A stretch of 64,000 bases of DNA. It comes from Neolentinus lepideus HHB14362 ss-1 (lineage: Eukaryota > Basidiomycota > Agaricomycetes > Gloeophyllales > Gloeophyllaceae). The number at the start of each line of letters is the position of its first letter. Position 1 is the first letter of the stretch. A model generated the notes under the pieces. It saw nothing but the letters and a program-made list of their open reading frames with translations. It did not search any database and was not told the DNA's origin. Both the position numbers and the translations under genes were made by a program. Positions 11,569 to 21,658 of this stretch are shown here, in pieces. The stretch covers positions 260,460-324,459 of the forward strand of contig KV425573.1 in assembly GCA_001632425.1 (NCBI GenBank). Direction: 5' to 3'.

Positions 11569-12110
11569 CGCAGTTGGCGGTTGAGCGTTACTACATAGAA
11601 GTTTTGGTGTTCCGAATATATAAACGTCGAGTCATCGCTCTGTACAGCTCCCACTTCTATCTTACAGCATCTTCATTCAGCGCCCATCCTGGAACCAACA
11701 GCGATATTCAATCTCACAGCATTGTATAGCAACTAAGCATAGCATATCAATGAACAGCGTATGTGCCTCTCATTCGAACCGGAGTCCGCACCGATGGACC
11801 CAAGCATATTTACCGCACTACAAATAAGCAGCAGCAAGAAGAAGGAAGAGACTAAGTGTGCTCTGCCATCGCTCCGTTACTCGCCACGCCGGTGGAATAA
11901 CAGCGAAAGAGTGCAGTCCCAAGACTGCGTCGATGGTCGAGGAGCTGTGAAGGTGCAGACAGCAATTATTTACGAGTGTGATGGGACGTCACAATACACG
12001 TGATACAGCGAATGCTGTGACGCTCGCGGCAAATGAACTCGTGTTCAGGTGAGACAACGCGTACCGCCATCGAGAGCGGGATAATAGCAATGTAATGGCG
12101 AAACGATTAA
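11569..12110. other. Intergenic, upstream of ArgJ and downstream of mS29
   Basis: This contains the ArgJ promoter and the 3' flank of the mS29 gene. An 80-codon open frame on the plus strand (11761-12003) has no recognisable domain or low-complexity pattern and is probably chance. Confidence 0.45.
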
Positions 12111-14008
12111 TCACAACGTAAGCGTAGTCAAAAGTCCCTTCACGAAGCCCCTCGCATTCCCTGCAGCAGCTGTATACTCCGAGATAAACAGCTCATCCTT
12201 CGACACTAAATCCACATGAACATCATCTAAGTACCATAAAGATGAAGATTCGAGCAACCATACACACCCTCTGGATTAAGAGCTTTATCCTTCGCCCACG
12301 CCTCGAACAAGCTCGCCGCTTCATCCATCTGCAGCTTCTCTGGCACAGGCAGCGCTTCCAGGCCCTGCGCATACTCCAGTGCTGTCTTGCTCATCTTGGT
12401 GTACCGAGAGGCGGGGGTCTCGTCCGGAAGTCCCAATGATTTCCGCAGCTCGATGGGTAACTTGAAGTGCGTGGTCTTAGCAGAGACGGCGCCTAGCACA
12501 GCACCGCGGGCCTACGTGGTGTTAATGGGGCAAAGATGGAATGGGACGGGGTGGAAGGGGGACGTACAAACGACTTCTTGCCAGAAGCGTATTCGAGCAG
12601 AAGACGTGGCATGGAGAGGTGCCACGGCTTAATGAGAATGAAGTGGGGATCGCGGTACGCAGTTTTGCAGTACAAAGCCTGGAAGTCATCGACAGCAAGC
12701 AAGACAGGGTAACTAAGTGATTGACGTCAATATCCATGCTCGGGTGGTGCGCCAATCCTGACCTCGTCTGCTTCTCCAACTCCTCCATCACTGCCGTCAG
12801 CACCGTCGGGGCCAAGAACGGATCTCTCAGTCCTATCTCAATCAAATCAACGAGCCCATCGCCGGCGGGCACGGTCGATCGCCTGTCGAGTGGAACATCA
12901 ACAGTCGTTTTGAGGTTTTGGAGACGGTCACGGTTGACGGTCAGGAAGCGCATGAGAGTTTGGTAGGCGAAGGTGGGCTGGTGGTAGGTCTGCGTGCGAA
13001 GATCATAGATGTGGGTGGTGGATGAGTTGACGATGCTAACGGCTAGATAGTGGAAGGTGAGTAAGTGGACGATGGGGAAGGGAGGGAAGGGAGGGGAAGG
13101 GACTGACCTCGCGGGATGTAGAGGACGAGCCAGCCGGTCTTCTCCGCGTATTCGACTGCTTGGAGAAGGAGAACGCTTTTTCCACAGCCCGCGGAGCCGG
13201 CTGGAGCGCGTTGAGTAAATTTCAGCCCCTGGAAACTTAGTTCTGCACACTCACTCATTACGAGTCTTGTTTGAGAACTCGGCGTCTCAGCCGCGGCTTG
13301 TAGTCTGTCGATCGTGGTCACGGTAACATCTCGGATCACGTTGAGCGGTTTCGATGCGATACGGTGCTTGTATATCGTATAACGTTAGAGTAGAAAAGAG
13401 GGAATGTCCTGGTATGCGTACATCGAGGAGTACGTTCGTCGGTACACCGAATATCCGTATCGGGTCAGTCTCTGTTGGAGTGAACGCTACGACATTCCCG
13501 ACGTATGCTGAGGTGGTGAGGTCCTGGTGAATACGTTCAGTCATGTATGACCTTCCATCGGAAGCGCAGACATACCGGGTTGAAAGGCTCCACATCGAGT
13601 GTCTCCGACCGACGGTCAGATTGAAAGATAGGGTCTTGGAGTTGGGACACTGGAAGAGGCGTGAAGACCTGGGTGCACACTGTCAGTCTGCCTGAGCACA
13701 ATCCACGGGCTGATCACCCACAGGATGTCCGCTTTTCGACTTCGACCTAGGATCTTTGATTTTGTCACCCCCGTCCTTTCCACCCTTGTAGCTCCCGCTC
13801 ACGACAGGCTCTAGGCGCACGCATACGTCAACCAATGTACATCGAAGTGTGTGCTGCCAACCTCACTTTGTGTAATGATTCTCTTCTGCGCATAGTACCT
13901 CTGCTGCGATGGCACGGCTGCCCGGATATGAGTGGAGGGCCCTGCGGAGGACCTATGAAGAGCACATTGTGCCTGCCGCAGCACAGAGAGGCTGGACGAA
14001 GCAGACAT
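12111..14008 (-). CDS. RSM23: Mitochondrial small-subunit ribosomal protein mS29 (DAP3/Rsm23)
   Basis: This is a GTP-binding protein of the mitochondrial ribosome small subunit. The first exon encodes MSASSSLSVLRQAQCALHRS ... AQKR, an Arg/Ser-rich targeting peptide. Later exons give VFTPLPVSQLQDPIFQSD, RIASKPLNVIRD and a P-loop GPAGCGKSVLLLQAVEYA followed by GWLVLYIPR. Then come IYDLRTQTYHQPTFAYQ, the Walker-B-like region PVLLAVDDFQALYCKTAYRD, HLSMPRLLLEYASGKKSF and a C-terminal exon ending RGFVKGLLTTLTL. About eight introns are needed. The N-terminus choice rests on the targeting-peptide composition and correct splicing into KPVVSGSYKGGKD. The P-loop plus the DDFQ motif identifies the DAP3 family. 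Confidence 0.9.
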
Positions 14009-14294
14009 CCGCCAGTACCGAACTCACGTCGAAGTCAAAGCCTGTTACTTTTGACATAGTATGGGCGTGGGAAGTAGTCTGGGACGTCTATCCCAGGCAT
14101 TCAGATACAGAGATATCGGAGATTGATTTAGGAACCAGTCTTTGGTAAGAGTCTGTTTGCCGGACCCGCGTGACTGCGCCACTTTGTCAAGCTCGCAGCG
14201 AAGCGGGGCAATCATGCGTCATGGAAGGCACCAGTTCGAGTCTGAACCAACGTTTAAATGCCTGCAGGCTGCAACTCAACCTCACCCCTGCCCG

Positions 14295-14302
14295 CTATAT
14301 AG
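14295..14302 (+). promoter_or_regulatory. TATA-like element of the anoctamin gene
   Basis: CTATATAG lies about 55 nt upstream of the ATG at 14354, within the 345-bp divergent region shared with mS29. Confidence 0.4.
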
Positions 14303-14353
14303 TCCCCATCGTCTAGCCGGAATCCATTCTATACCTGCTGGAAGTTTACAGTT

Positions 14354-16775
14354 ATGCCGCCACAAGTGGATTTGGTGGTAGTCTTCCGGGCATCCTCGCC
14401 CCGCGCGTTGTCTAAGTCTCAAGCGAGAGAAGACGCGGAAAACGCGGAGAGACAGTATTCGAATTTACTTGATACGCTCAATAATGCTGGCCTGAAGGCG
14501 GCGGGCAGGAGAGGGGAGAACGCGGGGCAGCTGCTCGTCCTGGTGTGGTGTCCTGCGAGCACGCTCGTACGTTTGGTGCACAGTGAGAGGTAAGCGCAGT
14601 CTTCGGAACGAATCCGCGCTATATACAAGAGATTCTAGGTACTCCGACTTCCTGTCGGGTCTCCCCGTTACACACCGTACGGGGGACATTAACACCATTT
14701 CGCTGTCTCCCGCAGACCGACTACGTCTGATACATGGGCATGTCACGTCTATGCCGCTAGATGGAGGTCTCGGAGTGCTTCCAGGATCGAAAGACTGGGA
14801 CCGCGTTGAGTCTGTGATGTCTCTGCACGACCATGAATTCAATGAGCATTGGATTCGGTCGTGGACGACGCGTCAGTCGGGTGCAATTCATCTTGACAAA
14901 GTCCGGGAGCAGGTCAGTGGCTCGAGCGACATTATCGTCTATTTTTCACATAGCGTCATCAGTTCGGTGAATCCGTAGCCTTATACTTTGCTTTCCTCTC
15001 CACCTACTCCAAGTCCCTCCTCATCCCATCCGTCCTTGGTGCCGGCTTCTACTATCTTGGCACGCCATACTCTCCCATCTATTCCATCCTCATCGTTCTC
15101 TACTCAACCGCCTTTGTCGAGTACTGGCGCGTGCACGAGCGCATTCTCGCTGTACGTTGGGGCACGCGCGGCTCGTTCAAAGTTGAGAAGCGCAGGGCGG
15201 AATATCAAGCGGACTTTCCGTGGTGGAAGAGAGAACTCCGGACTCTGGCGAGTGTACCCGTTATCGGTCTCTTTTCTGGCGTACTCGCAGTGCTACTGAC
15301 GGCGATATTCGTATTTGAGGCGTTTGTATCGCAGTTGTATACGGGCCCAGGGCAGAAATGGATTGTGAGCGCCGTCGGTTGTGTAAGTTCTGGAAACAAC
15401 CATAACGATAGACACTTTAGGGATTTGTTCCGACTATACTGTTCATAGCTCTGGTCCCGCAATTCCTGAGCTTCTACCAGCGCTACGCGGTCAGTTTCAC
15501 GGACTGGGAGAACCACGCGCACCAATCCTCGTACAACCGTTCACTCACAATCAAGACATTCACGCTGTCTGCTATTGTGGCATACCTGGGTTTGGCGCTG
15601 TCGGCATTCGTGTATGTCCCCTTCGGCGAGCGGATCATGCAGGTTATCCAGAGCGATGTCCTTGCTGGTACCGGAGTCGTTTCGGGGCTGGCGGCGAAAG
15701 TGTCTAGTACCATGAGGCAATCGGGGGGCTTCAACAGCACCAAGGCCATTGCAGGAACTGAAGGAAAGACGCTCTTCGTCAAGGACAGCCAAAGCGCACG
15801 GCAGAAGCTGAACCCAGCACGGCTGCAGAACCAGATGTACGCATACACGGTTACGAATCAGATCATCAACTTCTTCCTTGAAACCTTCCTCCCGTTCGTG
15901 CTGCGCGCGGTCGACTCCGTTAAGTCCGGTCGACCGGTGTGGGATGCGTTTCATACGACCGCCAGTAGCTCGAAGAAGTCGCCGAAGAAGCGGGTGGTGT
16001 TTGAGGACGAGAGACGCGAGGGGAAAGAGGAGAGGGAGTTTTTGGAGGGCGTGAGGAGGGAGGTGGCGCTGAGCGAGTACGATGTGTTTGGCGATTATGC
16101 GGAGATGGTCACGCAGTTTGGGTATGTCGTGCTGTGGAGCTCGATATGGCCGCTGGCACCTGGTGAGCGTTCCTCTCGTGCGGGGTGGATGTTGCAGGGA
16201 TTGATTGAGCTATAGTGATGGCGTGGTTGAATAATGTTGTCGAGCAGCGCTCGGATGCGTTCAAGATTACGGTGCATAATCGGCGGCCGATCCCGGTGCG
16301 GACGGATACGATTGGGCCGTGGCTGGATACGCTGACGTTCCTCACCTGGTTGGGTGCGCTGACAAACTCGGCGCTCGTGTATCTGTTCCGGCCGGAGCGT
16401 AAGGACGGGAACAGTACGACGCTGGTGAAGGAGCACTCGCACACTGCTGCGCTGGTCGGCACTAGGCCGAATCCGAACCAGCTGGTGGTGACCGCGGTAT
16501 TGATTGCGCTGGCGGCATCGCACGGATATATCATCGCACGGATGTTGGTGAAGCATTTAGTAGAGATGGTGGTGTGGAGGAGGAATAAGGACGTACAGCA
16601 GGCGGAAGTCATGGAGAGGGAGGTGAAGGAGAGGTATCTCGGGAGTTTGGGGATTGAGAAGAGTTTTGTGCAGGCGGAGAAGGTGGATGGGGTCGAGGAG
16701 AGTAATGCGATCTTGGAATTTTGGCAGGTTGATGAGGGGTTGGAGGAAATTCGGAAGGCTGTGAAGGACGCGTGA
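14354..16775 (+). CDS. Anoctamin/TMEM16 family membrane protein (Ist2-like)
   Basis: This is a multi-pass membrane protein of the TMEM16 family. Fungal members act as lipid scramblases or as ER-plasma membrane tethers. The N-terminal cytosolic domain starts MPPQVDLVVVFRASSP and includes DWDRVESVMSLHDHEFNEHW. Membrane segments follow: SVALYFAFLSTYSKSLLIPS, SILIVLYSTAFVEYW and LFSGVLAVLLTAIFVFEAFV. Anoctamin signatures are FVEYWRVHERILAVRWGT, NHAHQSSYNRSLTIKTF, NQIINFFLETFLPFVLRAV, FGDYAEMVTQFGYVVLWS and RSDAFKITVHNRRPIP. A basic, Ser-rich loop (SSSKKSPKKRVVFEDERRE) lies between membrane segments. Introns are few and short. It lacks the long C-terminal lipid-binding tail of yeast Ist2 and ends in a charged helix. 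Transport activity cannot be read from sequence alone. Confidence 0.9.
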
Positions 16776-17306
16776 GGGGTCGGTGTGTGGCTCGAGGGAG
16801 CTTGTAACGCGTACATATGTACTCCTTACGGATTCAATTATATCTTGTCCACTAGATAGTTTAATAGTGGAATATACGTCGTATGTAAATAGATCCTTAT
16901 AGTCTGGTGCAAATTTCCAAGTATGGGGTATGGACAACTATATTAGGAAGAGGTGCATTTTGTCACTTTTCCTGGGCGAGGACCGTAGTATTGCACTTAT
17001 GTTTCTTAGTTAGTTTCTTTGTTATTTACCTTGTTTTAAATAAGCAGTATCATACTTATTTGCATGAAACTCTAGCTTGCATCGGACCTGACCAATATTT
17101 CCATTGTAGCGGCACTGCAAGCGGTAGCCCTAACCTCAGTTCTCATCAGATAGTACTACCCGCACAATTCCGAGAGGGAAGACTGAGTCACTGCTTTTCA
17201 GACTTAACAGGACATATCTATATCAGCGGTTACGATGGGCCCAGTCCATTCCAGCGGCTTCGCTAGAACAATAAGTGCACAGCTTCACATCATTCAAACT
17301 GGACGA
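16776..17306. other. Intergenic, AT-rich
   Basis: This is the 3' flank of the anoctamin gene and the promoter region of the next gene. I find no supported coding exon in it. Confidence 0.5.
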
Positions 17307-17314
17307 TATATAAA
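17307..17314 (+). promoter_or_regulatory. TATA box upstream of the CPxHG-family gene
   Basis: TATATAAA is located about 118-125 nt before the ATG at 17432. Confidence 0.45.
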
Positions 17315-17431
17315 GCCCACACTGATCCGGAGGGATAATGGATGTCTGTACTGCTTTATTGCGCCTACAGCTAACTCCCAGAACAACCCTCAACGTCCAG
17401 AGATAATTCAGCGGATTTGCACAGTGGCATT

Positions 17432-19003
17432 ATGCCGAAACGCGAGAAGTCACCTTCTCCTGCAAGGGAGGAGAAATTCTATGTCGTCTACTGCCCATAT
17501 CCCGGGTCGGACATCGCAGTACTCGAGGACCGAAAGATGCTCGCCTACTGGCTTGTGTGTATCCTGGACAATCAGGACTACCTGATCACTCTCCGCTCCA
17601 AGCCTAGCGTACGTGTCTACATATGTGTGGCGTGTAATCTGCAACTTACCCATTGTTTCCTTTGGATCGTGTGGCGTGTGGCACAGGCGCCGAACATGAT
17701 CATCTTCGAAGTTTCCGAGAGTTTCAATGAGCCACGGAAGCTTCTCGGAGCGCACAAGTGGTCTGACGTCTTGACGAATCCCAGCTCTGACGAGATGGAG
17801 CGTGTCAGTATGATCTACCGTTGCAAGCTCCATAACAACCGTATGGTGCAAAAACTTGGTAAACATGAACTGATCGACAGTACTAACTCGTGCTAACTAT
17901 CAACGCTAAGGCTGGAAAGAATGGCCCATTGAGGACTCGTGGTTCCAGGAGAAGCGGTGGCAGTCGATCCAGAGGTGCGCCACATCTCATTCCTCCACCG
18001 CCTTTCCAAATGCTCACGTTGTATTTCACAGGGTAATCAAATACCCCTACCCGCTCAGCCACAGGTGCGACACACCCGGTGTCGATCATGACTGTCTGTG
18101 CCACCCACTCTCCACTGCTCTCTTCCCTTTGCCTGCAGTTCAGGCGCCCAGGCCCGTACCCGGTAGGTGGCATTCCTCATGTCGAGTGCTGCGTCCAATG
18201 CCACCTCTTTCAGTCGGCTCAGAGGCCTGGTTGGAATCCAAAGATACTCCTTCCCGTGCTTATCATGCTCCGAAGTGCGTGCCAGGTGCGTCGCGTCTTT
18301 ACGACCTGGTTCTCCTGTTGACTCATCTGATTGCAGTCCGCTCTGCGGCTTGGTCGGAGTCGAAGAATGTCGGTCCAGCTATCAATACTAGTGCTGGTGG
18401 CGCATGGGCCAGAGGCCCACCTACTAGTGAAGTTCTGGCATCGCCTCCATTGTGCTAATTTGCTAACCAGCCGACGTAGCATCCCGCAAGTGTGGCACGC
18501 CACATCTTACCCAGAGGCAATCTATTTCGGCCACCTCTGCCGCAAAGGTCGGAATCAAGGGCATTACTAGTCATTCAGCATCAGTTCAATCAGATCCGCC
18601 TCAGCTGTCTCTCGAGGCTCTTTCACTCTCCGCTGATGACACTGACTCCCCGATCTCGGAATGGGGCGATATCATCCCCGTTAAGGCGCACACAAAGCCT
18701 GTCGTAGTTGATCCAAACGACGATCTGTGGGGCGGATACACCGAGCACACCGATAATAAGGTGACGTGCCCTGTCCATGGTAAGGTGTGCAATCCCGGGA
18801 TATGCGCGGCAATGGAAGGTGTGCTGGAGGAGAATAAGAGCAATAATAAGATGAAGATGAAGAAAGGGAGTGTTAAGAAAGGGGAGCGGGGGAGTGGTAG
18901 TACTACAGGACTGACAGTAAATAGGGGTAAAAGAAGGGAGCAGAGGGCTTACCAGGTTAACGGGGATTTGGTCGAAGGGCAGGGATCCGCTCTCAGCGAG
19001 TGA
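17432..19003 (+). CDS. Uncharacterised basidiomycete protein with C-terminal CPxHGxxCxxGIC motif
   Basis: No function is known to me. The start MPKREKSPSPAREEKFYVV is the first ATG after a TATA box. Exon 1 has YCPYPGSDIAVLEDRKMLAY; exon 2 has MIIFEVSESFNEPRKLLGAH; exon 3 begins WKEWPIEDSWFQEKRWQSIQ. Several very short exons rich in Ser, Pro and Thr follow between about 17950 and 18480; their borders are uncertain. The last exon contains ISEWGDIIPVKAHTKPVVVD, then DDLWGGYTEHTDNKVTCPVHGK, continuing into VCNPGICAAM. The four spaced Cys/His residues look like a small metal-binding knuckle. From memory, similar C-termini occur in other Agaricomycete hypothetical proteins. A basic tail closes the protein. 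Confidence 0.65.
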
Positions 19004-19807
19004 CGCGAAGTTCATCGCTTTGGAGAGAATATCAATGTGCTAGGTGGAGGATCGGCATTGCTCACTTGATTGTCGTCTGGGAAATACATGTAAAGGGGGT
19101 ATTGTTGCGCCGAGAGGAGGCCAGACGGTAGATACGGACGGGACGATAGGCACTCCAGAAAGCTCAGGCATGCTTTCCCTGGCCCTTGGAGAAATTCCGA
19201 GTCGAAGACGTGTACTCCAACATTGGTACGTACTCGTTAACATGCAACGGGGAATGCCCAAAAAGAGCCGAACATCGACTTTTGACCTAACACAACGGGC
19301 CAGACCTGTTATAAGTAATAACTGCACATGGCATTGGGTGAACGGACACTGTAGGAGCCTCACAGAACCAGCTCAAAATAACTTAAGGAGTGGATTGTGG
19401 AGCGAGTACTTTGGGCCTCTCCACCTCAGATCGGCCAACAGGATAAGAATCCAACTGTTCAAACAAGTGGAGAAGAGGTCGGTGGAAGCAATGAATTCAC
19501 TGATTGGTTGGAGTGTAGGATGAATTGTGGGTCAAATGCCTAGAACAATGGACGCTAATAAGGCGGTCAGAAGGAGTTTTACACGAGACTGGGAAACACA
19601 GCCTTCCTTCCGTTCTTATAATTAATTAATAAAGGCCTAGGTTACTTGCATCATACCGATCAGTGAGCGAGCGAAGGTCGAGAAGAACAGTTGATGAAAC
19701 GTTTGCACCAATACTGGGCAGGGATTTCTTATTATCCAGGTCACCGTTCGTCGATGTACGGATTGTGGGGAGTGGCGAGTAAGAATCTCTTCAAAGATGA
19801 AATGAGC
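19004..19807. other. Intergenic, no gene seen
   Basis: Only short, unconserved frames occur here. The right half is AT-rich and borders the MITE. Confidence 0.5.
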
Positions 19808-19809
19808 TA

Positions 19810-20355
19810 CAGTCAACTCTTTCATAACCCATCTCTCTAACAACCCATACTCTGCTCTAACCCATACATTTTTGCGTCCACCAAGTTGGTTCCTAATTAA
19901 TTTATGTGACAACCCATATCTCTGTAATATTCCATAACCCATGGCTTCTCAGCCAATCATAACCCATACATTTATTCCATTTTGGGCAGAATTTACTATA
20001 CTTGATGCGACAATAGACCAGAAATATTAGTTCTACAGCTGAAACTCATATGATATGATACTCGGCTTAAGGGACTGGATGCTGCTCGCCACCCTTCAAG
20101 TCACCATATCAGACGAGGAAGTCACGTGGATGAGCAAATCAGGGAGCTGGAATCAGTTCTCGATGCCAGATTACCGATTACTTTGCTCGAAACATTCATT
20201 CATGATATTATAGAACCTTCTAATAGTATTATTCTTGTATATATATAATTTGTATTTTAATGATATTTTAATGACCTCTCTCGCAACCCATACTCTGCAA
20301 TAACCCATACTTGGGGACATCCACGGACCCATATGGGTTATGAGAGAGTCGACTG
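19810..20355. mobile_element. Non-autonomous pogo/Tc1-mariner-type MITE, 546 bp
   Basis: The terminal inverted repeats are CAGTCAACTCTTTCATAACC at the left end and, at the right end read on the minus strand, CAGTCGACTCTCTCATAACC. They differ at two positions over about 23 bp. Each end is flanked by TA (19808-19809 and 20356-20357), the target duplication of the Tc1-mariner superfamily. The CAGTCRACTCTC form recalls pogo/Fot1-like ends. Inside, the heptamer AACCCAT recurs at least eight times on the plus strand, clustered near both ends. The interior is AT-rich with no transposase frame. Confidence 0.85.
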
Positions 20356-20466
20356 TACTGTGTAACGGCCTCCGGCTATACTGCGGCTGGCCGCTCACGG
20401 ATCGGACCATCGAATGTTCTAATGAAGTCGCCTCTTACCTGGGGCTGGGGCTAATTATACAGTCTG

Positions 20467-20814
20467 ATGCCCCTCCAGTGTCCACGACGACGGCCTGTTT
20501 CAACTAGAATCCAACTGCTGTTGAGCAAGCAGGCTGGTAAACGTCGTGCCAGCGTCGGTGTAAGCAAAAGGCACTCGAACGGCAAGGAGTATGTAAGTGA
20601 CGAATGGGCGTTGCACCTGACCGATATCTACGGCCCTGAAGGAACAGGCACTAGTGGCTTGCTGCCAATTACTTAACAGAAGCGGCAACGGTCTCCAGGG
20701 ATGGGTCCGTTACCGCCGGGCTTCATCAAGCAGCCGCTCGACTTTGATTTTCCGCCGGGATATGGAGACCACGTCAGGACGGTTATGCGGACGACATTAA
20801 TTTTAAGACAGTAG
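20467..20814 (+). CDS. Possible small two-exon gene, 86 aa, unknown
   Basis: The candidate is ATG at 20467, a first exon to 20592, then a 87-nt intron with a strong GTAAGT donor and a CAG acceptor, and a second exon 20680-20814 ending TAG. The first exon is basic and the second reads GMGPLPPGFIKQPLDFDFPP followed by GYGDHV, which looks protein-like rather than random. There is no domain I recognise. It sits between the MITE and the next large gene and could equally be a fragment of a decayed gene. Confidence 0.28.
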
Positions 20815-21658
20815 TTTTAAACACACAAGAGTTGAAAGAACACATACACGGCTATGTTGTATGTAGAGGATTACCGGTACCATCAGTGCATCACGGTGGC
20901 AAGACGAAAATCATCGAGGCCGCCGAGTTAATTTAGCACCCAGCAACCGCCGGAAGCGGTAGCGATCACGTGCGCGTATATTGCAGCCCTTCCCGAGAAA
21001 TCGCAGTCACTCCCATTCCGGTCTCTGTGCTGTCCAGGTTATTCCACTTGCCTCTAATATCGACGTTCCTTTGCACCCACTCTCGCTTGTTTCGTCGGAC
21101 GCCGGCCGCTCGTTCGACCCATCGCTGTCTTTATTCGGGCACTGTCGCCTAAATTGTTGCTTTGCTCTCGTCTCTAGTCGGAGCCCGGCCCTCCTTTCTT
21201 CGCGTTTCTGTGATTACTGCATTCGTTGCTCTGTAAAATTTGTCCTACACGTGCTCGTCCAGGGTGTGGTGACGTACCTAACACTCGGGTACGGGTCCAT
21301 ATAGCCTTCGTGTTGCCCTGATTTTCCCTTGCTGCTGGCCTGCCTGCATGATAATGTCAGTTTACGACCTCGACACCCTTCTCCTTCTGTTCATCTTTTG
21401 ACTCTCAGCAAGGTTCTCTTTGATCTCTGACTTGTAATTGCAATTGGTTTTACGGCACGTGCAAGCTCAGTGGGCCATAGTGAGTCGATTCCAAGCGCCT
21501 CTACGAATATATGCTCATACGCCCACTCCACAGCTTCGATATTTCCACGAGACGCATCACATACTTGACTATTCTACTTTGACGAACGTATGAACTCTAG
21601 ATGATTTGTTTCGCTCGATATTGACGTCTTCTAGTGTAACGGCTATCGTAATCCGAGC
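20815..21658. promoter_or_regulatory. Promoter and 5' leader region of the 1036-aa protein gene
   Basis: This pyrimidine-rich stretch of about 840 bp has no supported coding frame. Its composition (CT-rich runs, scattered ATGs followed by early stops) fits a fungal promoter with a long leader. No clear TATA box was found close to the ATG at 21659. Confidence 0.35.

Noticed and set aside
11761..12003. 80-codon plus-strand frame downstream of mS29
   Set aside because: No recognisable features, no splice partners, and it sits in the spacer between two minus-strand genes.
13909..14148. Plus-strand frame beginning with an ATG and reading MARLPGYEWRALRR
   Set aside because: It is antisense to the first exon of mS29, whose targeting peptide and correct splicing are better supported.
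14160..14250. Possible tRNA, from a GTTCGAGTC-like B box near 14236
   Set aside because: No matching acceptor stem or anticodon arm could be folded at the right distance.
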